Source: Planctomycetaceae bacterium (GTDB lineage Bacteria; Planctomycetota; Planctomycetia; Planctomycetales; Planctomycetaceae). From it: 64,000 bases of DNA. Below, piece by piece: positions 45,148-55,833 of the stretch (position 1 is the first letter of the stretch; every line of letters starts with the position of its first letter). The notes below the pieces were generated by a model. It was not told the DNA's origin and did not search any database. It saw only the letters and a program-made list of their open reading frames with translations. A program made the translations under genes and the position numbers. The stretch spans positions 3,430,001 to 3,494,000 of the forward strand of contig CP051247.1 in the NCBI GenBank assembly GCA_017795105.1, written 5' to 3'.

Positions 45148-45746
45148 GGTGATTCAACTTTCCGAGGTTTGTGTCATCACGCCCCGAAAATGGAGCTATG
45201 ATGGAGGGTACGAATTGCAGGAAATGGAGCGCGCAATCTGCGCACGTCGGACGAAGTCGGGATGATGATCGTCAAAGTCGCGGGTCGTGAAGGTGGCCGC
45301 AGGGGGACATCTGCCTGGTACCTGAAGGATCCGCAAGCTCGCCCGGTTCGCTCATCGAACCGCACGATCTTCGTTCAGAGGGTGCGTAACGCCATATCCA
45401 TGGAGTTCACTCCTGCGCCCCGAGATGGGGACAGCGCCGCAGGAATCTCGCCAGCTGGTTGCGGCCCATGCAACATTCTGGCCTGCTTGTCCATGACTTC
45501 CGTGACGCAACTGAACCTAACCGGGGGGGTACAGGTGTGTCAATAAGTTGGTTTCAAATCCTCACAGGGAACCTGCTACACAGGAACGGCGTGCGGGTAC
45601 GGGTTGCGTATCAACGGGCAGCCAACTGCACGTATACACCCTCTGCACAGCTGTGGAGACAGAATCTGACGCATTCTCACATGCTTGCGCGTCCGGTCAA
45701 GCAGGAAATTTCCTACAGTCGTCAAATTCGTCAGGTTCAACGTTCG
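45148..45746. other. Intergenic region, nothing clear
   Basis: These 599 nt lie between the giant surface-protein gene start and the end of the pseudouridine synthase gene. Open frames (for example 45262-45546) have no family resemblance. The surface-protein promoter should be near 45150-45300. Confidence 0.4.
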
Positions 45747-46775
45747 TTAATCAAAAACGTACGTCCGCTTTTTTTTCGCCACCGATTTTGTCGCAGGCGA
45801 CTTTCCGGGACGCCGAATCCGCTTTTTCGAACCGCCGGATTCCTTCTCCGACCCTTCAGGACCGCGGGACTTGGCCCCGGCCCGGGCCGGACCTTTTCCA
45901 GCGCCCTTCCCCGGACCTTTAGTAGGACGCGGTCTGCGCGTGGAATCCTTCGGCGTTTTCCGGTTTCTGGTCAAAATTTCCCGTAATTCGTCAAGTTCCC
46001 CATTTGTCAGGGGGCGATAATCGCCCGGCTTCAGCTTGCCGAGCTTGATCGGGCCAAACGCGACCCGCTGCAGAGACATCACTTTGTGCCCGATTCGGGC
46101 GAACAGACGCCGCACTTCGCGGTTGTGCCCTTCTCCGAGCGTCACTTCCAGAAAAGTCGACTTCCCCTGCTTCCCGGCTCGTCGGACATTCAGGAATTTG
46201 AACTTTCCTTCGCGGAAGAACATTCCGTCCTTGAGTTGCTGAATCCTGTCTGGCGTCGGATTGCCGACCACCTGCACGCGGTACGTGCGGTAGATGCGAT
46301 ACCGCGGATGAGCCAGCTGATGAGCGAAGTCGCCATCGTTGGTCACGATGAGCAGGCCTTCACTGTCTTCATCGAGCCGCCCGACCGGAAACAGGCGGAC
46401 CCGTTCCTTCTCGAACAGGTCGACAACGCGGATTCGCCCGGCCGGATCGTGATTGGTGCAAAGCACGCCACGCGGCTTGTTCAGGGCGAAATACTTCATC
46501 GGCTGCGGTTTGAGCCGCTCGCCATCGTATTCGATCACCTGTTTCAACGGGTCGACGTTCACGCCCGGGTTGTTGACCGGTTCGCCATCGACGGTGACGC
46601 GGCCGCTGCGGATGATCTCTTCGCACTGACGGCGGGATCCCAGGCCAGCCGAAGCCAGGAATTTCTGCAGGCGGAACTCCTCCTGAGATTCCACGGGAGG
46701 CTGAGCCGGCCCTTTGGATGGACGGCGATTCGGAACGGAAGACCGCTTGGAGCGAGTGTTTTTGTCTTTGCGCAT
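45747..46775 (-). CDS. Ribosomal large-subunit pseudouridine synthase, RluB/RsuA family
   Basis: The 342-residue protein has an S4 RNA-binding domain (about 31-75, FRLQKFLASAGLGSRRQCEE) and an RsuA/RluB catalytic domain with the active Asp in FPVGRLDEDSEGLL (about residue 134) and YRTYRVQV and EGHNREVRRLF motifs. It modifies 23S rRNA if an RluB orthologue. The last 90 residues (about 253-342) are extremely rich in Lys, Arg, Gly and Pro and have no counterpart in E. coli RluB; they probably add RNA affinity. It starts 5 nt after the MFS stop, so the two are co-transcribed. Confidence 0.9.
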   Translation of the reverse strand: MRKDKNTRSKRSSVPNRRPSKGPAQPPVESQEEFRLQKFLASAGLGSRRQCEEIIRSGRVTVDGEPVNNPGVNVDPLKQVIEYDGERLKPQPMKYFALNKPRGVLCTNHDPAGRIRVVDLFEKERVRLFPVGRLDEDSEGLLIVTNDGDFAHQLAHPRYRIYRTYRVQVVGNPTPDRIQQLKDGMFFREGKFKFLNVRRAGKQGKSTFLEVTLGEGHNREVRRLFARIGHKVMSLQRVAFGPIKLGKLKPGDYRPLTNGELDELREILTRNRKTPKDSTRRPRPTKGPGKGAGKGPARAGAKSRGPEGSEKESGGSKKRIRRPGKSPATKSVAKKKRTYVFD

Positions 46776-46780
46776 GGCAA

Positions 46781-48076
46781 TTATTCCTGAGCAGAACCCG
46801 CGACAGCCGCTTCGGGCTCGGTGGCGGGCGTGGTGAGCGAGTGATCGGCGCTGTGGTCAAACGACTTGCGGACGAACGAAATCAGCACGGCGACGACGAG
46901 CATCAGCACGGCTCCCGACAGATACGGCATCAGCGGCATGCCCGACCCGAGCATGGCGTAACCGGCAACCGGTCCACAAATCCGGGCCAGAGCCGACATG
47001 CTCTGTCCCATTCCCAGAACGCCCCCCTGTTCGTTGTCGGCGGCTCCCAGAGAGAGCATCGCCTGTAACGACGGGGTGACGGCCGCAAAGCCAAGCACGC
47101 TGACGGGCAGAACGGCCATCAGCAGCGTGAACGAGCCCCCATTGGCGACCCAGCCAATGAGCAGCAGTCCGACAGCCAGGCAGATCGAGCCGAGAATCCC
47201 GGTCAGGTGCTCGCCGAGACGCGGAATCAACCGGCGAATCAGGCCCCCCTGAAACAGGGTCAGCAGCAGTCCGATATAGGCGAAAACGAAGAAGTTCTGA
47301 CGATCGCTCAGTCCGATCAGTTTGGTCATGAACGGAAGCGTCGTTTCGAACTGCGCGAACGCGAACGTCGCGACAAAGATGGTCGAAAGCAGCAGCAGAA
47401 TCGTGGGACGAGCCACCGCGATCCGCAGATCGTGCAGGCTCAGCCAGTGGGCTCCGGCGGGCCGCGAGCCTTCGTGCAGCGATTCGGGCAGCTTGAAAAT
47501 GGCAATCAGCAGGGCGAGCCCGGAAATGGCGGAGGCGACAAAGCCCGGGTACGGACTCGGCGTCGCGGTGGGGTCGCTGCTGACGAACATGGCTCCAATC
47601 AGCGGACCGAACGTGAAACCGACGCCAAACGCGGCTCCAATCAGGGCCATTCCTTTGCCGCGATCGGCTTTCGAGGTGCTGTCGGAAATGAACGCCTGAG
47701 CGGTCGAAATCGTCGCTCCGGAGATCCCTGCCCCGATTCGCGAGAGAAACAGCCAGGTCAGCGGAGCCAGTCCGAGGAACAACTCATCAGCCGCGAAGGT
47801 CGAGATCCAGCCGAACACGCCGTAAAAGAAGGTCGAGCCGACCAGGCCGACCAGCAGCACGGGACGACGTCCAATACGGTCCGACAGTCGCCCCCAGAGC
47901 GGAGCGAACAGGAACTGCATGGCCGAAAAACAGGCCATGAGCATGCCGAGCGTGAGTTCATCGGCCTGATAATAGTCGCCGTAACGTGGCAGCAGCGGGA
48001 GCACGATGGCAAACCCGAGCAGGTCGATCGCCACGATGGCGAAGATAATCAGCTGTGCAAATTTTTGAGACGCCAT
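46781..48076 (-). CDS. MFS transporter, TetA-like drug:H+ antiporter family
   Basis: The 431-residue protein has 12 predicted membrane segments and the MFS motif A variant APLWGRLSDRIGRRPVLL between helices 2 and 3, plus RIGAGISGATISTAQAFISD in helix 5, as in TetA-type antiporters. The substrate cannot be told from sequence, and a resistance role is not implied. It is the first gene of a pair with the pseudouridine synthase. Confidence 0.85.
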   Translation of the reverse strand: MASQKFAQLIIFAIVAIDLLGFAIVLPLLPRYGDYYQADELTLGMLMACFSAMQFLFAPLWGRLSDRIGRRPVLLVGLVGSTFFYGVFGWISTFAADELFLGLAPLTWLFLSRIGAGISGATISTAQAFISDSTSKADRGKGMALIGAAFGVGFTFGPLIGAMFVSSDPTATPSPYPGFVASAISGLALLIAIFKLPESLHEGSRPAGAHWLSLHDLRIAVARPTILLLLSTIFVATFAFAQFETTLPFMTKLIGLSDRQNFFVFAYIGLLLTLFQGGLIRRLIPRLGEHLTGILGSICLAVGLLLIGWVANGGSFTLLMAVLPVSVLGFAAVTPSLQAMLSLGAADNEQGGVLGMGQSMSALARICGPVAGYAMLGSGMPLMPYLSGAVLMLVVAVLISFVRKSFDHSADHSLTTPATEPEAAVAGSAQE

Positions 48077-48360
48077 GACGTTCCGCGAATGGTGAGTTGA
48101 TCTGTGGGCGCAGTCGGGAGCGCTGCTTCGCAGCCGTGTTGAACGAAATCCGCCGGGCTCAGGGACTGCACGAGTTCTGAAAGCGATGCGGACTCACAAC
48201 CCTCCCGGTTGCGTGACTCCGGCTGAATCGATCGGGACCACCCGGGTCCATCGAAGCAGGAAACGTGACGAGTTCCCGAACGTGCGTTATTTGACCGGTA
48301 CTGAATCGGATCCGGGGTGACGGGGCGATCTGTGCGAGGCCCGGGCCCGAATCAACAGAA

Positions 48361-48390
48361 AGCCGCACGGCGAGGTTCGCGCGTGCGGCT
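48361..48390 (-). terminator. Terminator of the Gfo/Idh transcript
   Basis: AGCCGCAC and GTGCGGCT form an 8-bp stem; on the minus strand it is followed by TTCTGTT. It lies 45 nt after the Gfo/Idh stop. The remaining sequence to the MFS start (48077-48360) shows nothing else. Confidence 0.65.
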
Positions 48391-48435
48391 CTGCGGTCAT
48401 TCATTGTCAACTGACAGACTAAATAAGCAAGTCGA

Positions 48436-49959
<1,524 letters not shown>

Positions 49960-50083
49960 CTCTTCGACCTCTTACACAAAAACAGGGAGGCCCCGCGCTT
50001 CTGCAGTCTGGGCAGCGGGAAAAACCTCTGAATCAACAAACGGAACTCGTATCTGACGGCAACCGCTGAGGCGGCCGCAGCCG

Positions 50084-51322
50084 TCAGGAATGGTCGTCAG
50101 CAGGTTTCTTCTGAAACAGGCCGGAGAAGACGGCGTCAATTCCGAACCAGCGACCCGAGGGGAGAAACACAAATGCAATCAGGATAAGGACTTCGATAAA
50201 TACTTTGTTCACAATGACAGCGTGTTCCGTGCCCGGGGGCTCGGGATAGCCGGGGAACGGAGGCATGGCCAGGTAGAACTGTAGAAGCAGGAATGCTCCG
50301 GCCAGTGCGGCCACTCGCGTCAGGAACCCGGCCATCAGCATGACGCCGATGATCGTCAGGGCCCACATCGTCTGCAGATCGATATTTCGCTGCGGCGTTG
50401 ATGCGGCCGGCATCGGTCCGCGAGCCAGCTGTTCGGTCGACAGCAGACGTTCGGCCTGCCATTTCATGTCCGATTCGAGCGAGCGGATCGGTCCGACCAG
50501 TTCGGCTCGCATTTCCTGGATTTCTTTCCAGTCGTATTCGAGGTGATCGTAATCGAAGCTCGTTTTGGCGTTGGCGAGTTTCTGTTCGTACCGATCCAAA
50601 CGGCTGCGGTAGATGTCGATCTTGCCGAGGCGTTCCCCGTCGATTGTGCCGGCCTGCTCGTCATCGATGAACCCGGCCAGTTCCGGATCGCCCTCGAGGC
50701 TCGCCAGAGCCTGTTCTTTGTAGGACAACCGCGACTGCCGCTCGTAGAGTTTCTGGACCTGGGTTACGAATTCTTTCACGACCGGATCTTCAATGTCATC
50801 GACCGAGTCGACTCCATCAACGAAATCGACCTGAGCGAGCAGAGCCTGCTTTTCCCGGGGCGTCATGTGCAGTTCGCCATCGAGAATGAGTCGTTTTTCT
50901 TCCGGAACGAAGGTCAGAATGCGACCGAGGCTACCCTCGAGCGCGACCCCGGCAGGAAGCTGAGCGAGTTCAACACGGTAATCTTTGGGGCCTGAAACCA
51001 TCTCATCGATTCGCCGCTTCTGGCTGTCGGAGAGGTTGTAATGGGCTTTGAAGTTCTCGGCCCAAGTGGTCCACCGGCTCGAAACCGTCGCGTAATCGAG
51101 ATCGCGGAGATCGTTCGGATCCCCGGTCAGACTGCGGAAATAACCGCGAAGCGGACCGGACGAAGCCTTCAGATAGGGCTCGGCCGTCCACGGCGAGGCG
51201 GTTTTCTGGGTATCGAACTTCCAGAGTCCTTCGTACAGCAGTTGCCAGCCAATCGCCAGACGCACGACGACCAACGCGATAATCGCGACAACGCTGATCT
51301 TTCGGATATCGTAATCAGACAC
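50084..51322 (-). CDS. DoxX-family membrane protein with a large insert
   Basis: The 412-residue protein has one membrane segment at the N-terminus (VVAIIALVVVRLAIGWQLLYEGLWKF is DoxX-like), about 270 residues of charged, partly coiled-coil sequence outside the membrane, and about three membrane segments at the C-terminus (TMWALTIIGVMLMAGFL and following). Typical DoxX proteins are 130-170 residues with four helices and no insert. The GTG at 51322 is preferred as start because AAGGAA lies 7 nt upstream; the frame has an ATG 20 codons earlier. With the Gfo/Idh gene it may form a periplasmic redox unit (inference). Confidence 0.72.
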   Translation of the reverse strand: MSDYDIRKISVVAIIALVVVRLAIGWQLLYEGLWKFDTQKTASPWTAEPYLKASSGPLRGYFRSLTGDPNDLRDLDYATVSSRWTTWAENFKAHYNLSDSQKRRIDEMVSGPKDYRVELAQLPAGVALEGSLGRILTFVPEEKRLILDGELHMTPREKQALLAQVDFVDGVDSVDDIEDPVVKEFVTQVQKLYERQSRLSYKEQALASLEGDPELAGFIDDEQAGTIDGERLGKIDIYRSRLDRYEQKLANAKTSFDYDHLEYDWKEIQEMRAELVGPIRSLESDMKWQAERLLSTEQLARGPMPAASTPQRNIDLQTMWALTIIGVMLMAGFLTRVAALAGAFLLLQFYLAMPPFPGYPEPPGTEHAVIVNKVFIEVLILIAFVFLPSGRWFGIDAVFSGLFQKKPADDHS

Positions 51323-51697
51323 AATCAGTTCCTTTGCAGCCGTTCGTGGAGACTGCCCGACAAGAATTACGCGGATTGGCATCCAGCCGTTGAACGAAAA
51401 AGCGTATCCCGCGCAGCGAAGCCGGAATCCGTCGACGGACTCGCCCGAGGTTCATCATCAGCGGGGGACCAGATCGACGACGTCACTGCGCGCAAATGTA
51501 CGTTCGTAAGAAGATACGGTCGACGGTGCCGGGAGACACTCGCTGCAGTGCGACCTACTGCCACTATATCTGTGGGGGGAGGGACAATCAAACAAATAAC
51601 CATGCATTTGCCTGATCATCGGCGAGGGTACACCAGATCTCCCAGTTTTTCCAGCGGACCGGAAAAACCGCCAGAAATCCGAAGAACTGGCCGCCAC
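51323..51697. other. Intergenic region, no gene seen
   Basis: These 375 nt lie between the L12-like gene and the DoxX gene, all on the minus strand, so a promoter for the DoxX-Gfo/Idh pair is expected. No repeat or hairpin stands out. Confidence 0.4.
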
Positions 51698-51967
51698 TCA
51701 GGTACTCATCACCCACGCCCCGGCAATCGTCGCCAGAACAACGATCATCAGCATCGAAGCGGTGGACGAACACCCGGACGCCGCCGGCTTCATCCGGTCG
51801 GGATGTTCTTCTCGCAGCTTCTGTTCCAGAGCGTCGATGAATTCTTTTGACTCTTTAAGTCCGGCTCCGGTCGCTTCGCGGTAATCTTTGATCGCCTGGA
51901 TCTTCTGCCCCGCGTACAGAGCTTCGACGATTTTCTCCCGGTCTTCCGAGGTAAGTTCTTCTGACAT
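51698..51967 (-). CDS. L7/L12 C-terminal-like microprotein with a membrane anchor
   Basis: The 89-residue protein has residues 8-48 similar to the ribosomal bL12 C-terminal fold (REKIVEALYAGQKIQAIKDY, then REATGAGLKESKEFIDALEQ), a Ser/Cys-containing linker, and a C-terminal hydrophobic helix (SMLMIVVLATIAGAWVM). GGGAGGA is 8 nt before the ATG. Proteins with this pairing exist, but their function is not known to me. The gene starts 25 nt after the SGNH hydrolase stop. Confidence 0.75.
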   Translation of the reverse strand: MSEELTSEDREKIVEALYAGQKIQAIKDYREATGAGLKESKEFIDALEQKLREEHPDRMKPAASGCSSTASMLMIVVLATIAGAWVMST

Positions 51968-51992
51968 TCGTCGCGTCCTCCCGGGGTTGATG

Positions 51993-52661
51993 CTACTCGC
52001 TGATCGCCTTGTTCACCACATCGGTCCAGAGTTCGTAGCCGGTTTCATTCAGGTGCAGTCCGTCATTTGCGAAGACGTCGTCCCGTGGCTGCCCCTCGTC
52101 GTTGAGCAATACGGTGGCGGTGTCGACATAGACCAGGTCGTCGTGTCGCTCGGCCATTTTCTGGACCTTCTGATTCACGGCGTCCATGTCGTCCCACATG
52201 TCCCAGCGTTTGATGCTCGGTTTGATGGGCAGGTAATACACCGTGGCCCCGGGGACGGTCTGGCGGATGTTCTTCATCAAGGTACGGAAATCGGCGACGA
52301 CTTCTTTCGGTGTCTTGCCATGAGCGATGTCATTGTCGCCGCAGTAGAAGACGATTTTGCTCGGCTCGTACTTCTTGACCACGCGATCGAAGAAATGCAG
52401 GACATCGCTGGTCTGGGAACCGCCGAAGCCACGATTGATGACCTTCTGTTCGGGAAACCATTTGTCCGTGTCCCACATCCGAATGGACGACGACCCGACA
52501 AACAGAATCCCCCCTGCTTCCGGCGGATTGTTCTGATCGGCCTTCTCGAAGGCGCGAATCGAGGATTCAAACCGATTCTCTATCGGAGCCTCATCGGCGG
52601 CGAAGAGTGGAAGAGAGAGCATCGCAGTGGCGAGGGTGCAGAGAAAAGAACGGCGAATCAT
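51993..52661 (-). CDS. Secreted SGNH/GDSL-type hydrolase
   Basis: The 222-residue protein has a signal peptide (MIRRSFLCTLATAMLSLPLFAA) and the SGNH blocks: ILFVGSSSIRMW with the nucleophile Ser, GGSQTSDVLHF for block II, YCGDNDIAHG for block III (Asn), and DGLHLNETGY with the catalytic Asp-His. Such proteins are often deacetylases of polysaccharides or esterases; the substrate is unknown. The start at 52661 begins the signal peptide directly. Confidence 0.85.
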   Translation of the reverse strand: MIRRSFLCTLATAMLSLPLFAADEAPIENRFESSIRAFEKADQNNPPEAGGILFVGSSSIRMWDTDKWFPEQKVINRGFGGSQTSDVLHFFDRVVKKYEPSKIVFYCGDNDIAHGKTPKEVVADFRTLMKNIRQTVPGATVYYLPIKPSIKRWDMWDDMDAVNQKVQKMAERHDDLVYVDTATVLLNDEGQPRDDVFANDGLHLNETGYELWTDVVNKAISE

Positions 52662-52767
52662 AGTCGGATCCCTGAAGCTGAACAGAAGAAGAGTCGCCTC
52701 CATGTTGCAGGGATCACAAAGATTTCGCAACTCGCCCGCCCGAGATCACGTCGAATCCATTCGTAGC

Positions 52768-52784
52768 GGCGGCATCCTGCCGCC
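52768..52784. repeat. GGCGGCA/TGCCGCC dispersed palindrome, copy 1
   Basis: GGCGGCA-TCC-TGCCGCC followed by GAATG; found in opposite orientation at 54932-54948. Confidence 0.7.
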
Positions 52785-52887
52785 GAATGCGTGCGACCGG
52801 CAGAAAGAGGTCGGAACCGCACCGAAGCCACATCCTGTTGGTTCCAGTAGGGAAGGCAGTTTCATTCCAGCATCGAACGTCCAATTG

Positions 52888-52919
52888 CTGGGATACGCCT
52901 GCGGCTATCCCAGCCTACG
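52888..52919 (-). repeat. REP palindrome, inverted
   Basis: GCTGGGATACGCCTGCGG, then CTATCCCAGC and CTAC. It is preceded by CGAACGTCCAATT, the complement of the REP 3' extension. It lies 54 nt after the minus-strand NosR-like gene's stop. Confidence 0.9.
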
Positions 52920-52972
52920 AGCTGAAGGAAACGACACTGAGCAAGATGCTGATACGGGCGCCGGAGTGGAGT

Positions 52973-54382
52973 CTACAGCAGTTGCTGTTCGAGCCAGAGT
53001 TGCACCGCGTCGTAGTAATGGACCGAGAGCCAGGTTACGAGCAACAGGAGTGTGGCGGCGACTTCGTTGCGGCCGAAGTGGTCGGCTCGGCTGTGGTGGC
53101 GAACGAACTCCAGCAGGCGCCCGGTCGGGCAGCCGTATTTGCAGTAAGCCATCGGAATGAAGGCCGAGACAATCAGACTGCCGACAGCGATCGCAATCGG
53201 AATCCAGGCCGACTGGCGGAACAGGTAGGCATCGAACGGCTCCAGATAGGCCAGATCGAGCGGGAATTCGAGGATGTAGAACGATACGCTCACACCGATC
53301 AGTAGCCAGGGAGTCCACTTCAGTCCCTCGGCGACACGCAGGGGCACGCGGATTTTCCACGGCACATAGCGACTCAACAGCTGTTGAGCGGCTCCATGAG
53401 GGCAGATCTGGCTGCAGTACGGTTGCCGGCGGGTTGTGGCCGGTGTGAGAAACGCGATCGCGACCAGCGTGACCAGTCCGGGAGCCATCTGCCAGGCGAC
53501 CCCCTGAGCGGCATACCCGGCGAACAGGCTGAGCGCGAGCAGTGAACCATTCAGGAAACCGACATAGACGATGGCCGCGATCTTCAGACCGACCCAGACC
53601 TTCGTATTCCCTTTCCAGCCGGAACGAAACGTGACGAGAAGACCGATGCCGATGGCGATCCACAATCCGATATCCGTGGCGGAAACGCGAACCTCGGGAG
53701 CCGTTTCAGTCTGATTCTCTGACCAGCGGAACCGATGCTGGATCGATTTGGCAATGCCCATACTGGAAAGTGTCGCTCCGGAAACGCCCTCCATGTATTC
53801 ATCGTAGAAGTCGACCTTCGTGAGGTTGTCCCAGTCCCGGCCCTTCCAGAAGTTCATGAAGTAGGCGTCTTCGACCACCCATTTGATGTGTCGCTTCGTA
53901 TCCCAGCTGTGTCGAACAGAGATGCCGAGGATTTTTCGCGTCGGAGTGTCGAGCGGAGGAGGATCGGGCGAATCGTACGGAAGAGCCAGCGATTTCGGAT
54001 TCGGCTCGGCAGTCGGCGGCCCCATCACAATCAAGACATCTGTCGGGCCGGCATAGCCGATGATGTCTTCGGACTGAGGGCTCGTCCGCAGGGCGTAGCC
54101 GATTTCTTCGCCGGCGTCATTCAAGAGGAACAGCCCGGCTCGGGCGCTGTCGTCGATGCGGAGTGACTTCGCTTCCGGCAAATGGGCCTGAACTTCTTCG
54201 AGTTCGATGGGGCGATCGCCTTGAATCCGCTGGCTGATCGTATGGTGCCGCATCAACAGAACGATGCCGACAAGAAGAGCGATTCGGTAACCCTGAAGCA
54301 GATAGGAACGCCAGCGCCCACCCGCCGGAGATTTCTTTCGCGCCGGCTTCGGATCGAGAGGAGTGAGCGAATCCTCGGTCAT
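52973..54382 (-). CDS. FMN-binding and NosR/NapH-like membrane protein
   Basis: The 469-residue protein has one N-terminal membrane helix, a periplasmic FMN-binding domain (about residues 55-225) with the flavinylation motif SGATLSS (Thr near 202), and about five more membrane helices bearing two CxxxCP motifs (CSQICPHGA and CKYGCPTG). This matches the NosR/RnfG-NapH architecture that carries electrons across the membrane. No nos or nap gene is nearby, and the C-terminal ferredoxin-type cluster domain of NosR is absent. The start at 54382 (MTEDSL) is preferred over 54496, where the extension is Pro/Gly-rich and not homologous. Confidence 0.78.
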   Translation of the reverse strand: MTEDSLTPLDPKPARKKSPAGGRWRSYLLQGYRIALLVGIVLLMRHHTISQRIQGDRPIELEEVQAHLPEAKSLRIDDSARAGLFLLNDAGEEIGYALRTSPQSEDIIGYAGPTDVLIVMGPPTAEPNPKSLALPYDSPDPPPLDTPTRKILGISVRHSWDTKRHIKWVVEDAYFMNFWKGRDWDNLTKVDFYDEYMEGVSGATLSSMGIAKSIQHRFRWSENQTETAPEVRVSATDIGLWIAIGIGLLVTFRSGWKGNTKVWVGLKIAAIVYVGFLNGSLLALSLFAGYAAQGVAWQMAPGLVTLVAIAFLTPATTRRQPYCSQICPHGAAQQLLSRYVPWKIRVPLRVAEGLKWTPWLLIGVSVSFYILEFPLDLAYLEPFDAYLFRQSAWIPIAIAVGSLIVSAFIPMAYCKYGCPTGRLLEFVRHHSRADHFGRNEVAATLLLLVTWLSVHYYDAVQLWLEQQLL

Positions 54383-54483
54383 GGTGGCGGAATCGGGGCG
54401 AGGGGTTTGTCTTCGCAGATCGGGCCCTGCAGCGGACCCCGTGACATTTGCCGCCGGCGGGAACGGGAAGCTACCTCCTCGTG

Positions 54484-54549
<66 letters not shown>

Positions 54550-54763
54550 CACTCAGAGGTAGCTTCTCATCCCCGCCGCATTGCTGCGAAAGACAGGAAG
54601 CAGGGTGCAGTGTCACAATCGAGCCGCAGGTCGTCAAGTATCGCACCACCGAACTTCTCCGAATCGCCTGATCTAAGAGCATTTGCCCCGAAATTCCGTG
54701 AAAACAGGCGAATTCCGGACAGTTGGCCGGTGGAACGGAGTTCCCGTTGCCGGGCTTATTGTC

Positions 54764-54783
54764 CACAGACAGGAATGTCTGTG
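54764..54783. repeat. CACAGACA/TGTCTGTG palindrome
   Basis: CACAGACA-GGAA-TGTCTGTG, 8-bp perfect stem. A shorter relative lies at 23281-23301. Confidence 0.7.
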
Positions 54784-54931
54784 CCACTGGTTGAGGGTGG
54801 CGGAATAACTGAGCGTACCGAGTGGGGCCCTGATCGCTGTGCTCCCGCCCTGAATGATTTTCTCAGAGCCAACCCTGCGGAAGGAGGCGGCCTGAGCGTT
54901 TCCATCCAACCAGGGAGAGTCACGCACATTC

Positions 54932-54948
54932 GGCGGCAGGATGCCGCC
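54932..54948. repeat. GGCGGCA/TGCCGCC dispersed palindrome, copy 2
   Basis: GGCGGCA-GGA-TGCCGCC, opposite orientation to 52768-52784, with the CATTC flank on the matching side. Confidence 0.7.
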
Positions 54949-55070
54949 GGTACGAAGGGGGATGCTGCGGCCGTCGGTCGCGGTGGATCTGATCTTGACC
55001 GAAAATCCTGATTCTCGCAGACTTTGCCGCGATTGATCCGACCGATCTGAGATGGCCAGGGAGGGCCGAC

Positions 55071-55739
55071 ATGAAACGGACGATTGCGATATCAACTATT
55101 GTGCTTTACCTGGGCTCGCTGGTCTGCGGGATCGCCTCGCATACGCTGCAATTCGGGAACGCCGCGCATCCGGCCATGTACTACGTTGTCTGGGACATGT
55201 TCTGCGGCTGGTCCGGTTACGAGACCCGAAATCATCTCATCGCGCAGGGAGCCAGCGGACAGTATTATCGGCTCACTCCGGTGCCGTGGGGCGATTACCA
55301 GCCGTATGGACCGGCAAACCGCATCGATTACGACAGCTTCGCCATGCACGGCGGCTCGATTGCGCGGAATATCCTCCGCAATACCGAGCATGAGCCGATT
55401 CAGCAGGTCTATCTGATCGAAGAGAACTGGTCGAAGCGGTACAACATCCCCGACTACCTCTGGCGATTCGACGGCCCGAAGGAAAAACATTCGTACTTCC
55501 ACACTCGGGTCACCTACAACGGAGACTGCGAGGCGATCGATGCGAAGATGTCGTGGCATGCGGCGATTAAGGCCCACCAGCTGAACACGAATTCGAGACT
55601 GGCTCAACTGCGGAAGAATTCGCGCAAGGTCTTTGCCGTGACCGAGCCCAAACTGCTTCCGCCGCCGCAACAGGCGACGCCCATTTCGTCGGCCGGGAAC
55701 AGTCAGATTCAGCCGGTTTCGTTTCAGACTACCAACTGA
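55071..55739 (+). CDS. Membrane-anchored protein of unknown function next to HTTM
   Basis: The 222-residue protein has an N-terminal membrane helix (about residues 5-27), an apparently folded domain with many aromatic residues (YYVVWDMFCGWSGYETRNHL; YLIEENWSKRYNIPDYLWRF), and a Pro/Gln-rich tail. The WDMF and GWSGYE blocks look conserved in character but I do not recognise the family. It is followed after 94 nt by the HTTM gene on the same strand. A functional pair is likely. Confidence 0.7.
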   Translation: MKRTIAISTIVLYLGSLVCGIASHTLQFGNAAHPAMYYVVWDMFCGWSGYETRNHLIAQGASGQYYRLTPVPWGDYQPYGPANRIDYDSFAMHGGSIARNILRNTEHEPIQQVYLIEENWSKRYNIPDYLWRFDGPKEKHSYFHTRVTYNGDCEAIDAKMSWHAAIKAHQLNTNSRLAQLRKNSRKVFAVTEPKLLPPPQQATPISSAGNSQIQPVSFQTTN

Positions 55740-55833
55740 GTGACTTGAACACACTCGCCCGGAATGCCGCACACATTCGGGCATTGAACAAAACCAGCAG
55801 GCGTTGGCCTGCTCCTCACAGTCAGGGATGACC

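Noticed and set aside
45262..45546. A 94-codon plus frame upstream of the giant surface protein
   Set aside because: No ribosome binding site, no homology, and it occupies the expected promoter region.
46781..48076. Tetracycline resistance gene
   Set aside because: The protein is in the TetA-like MFS group, but this group is large and chromosomal members mostly have other or unknown substrates.
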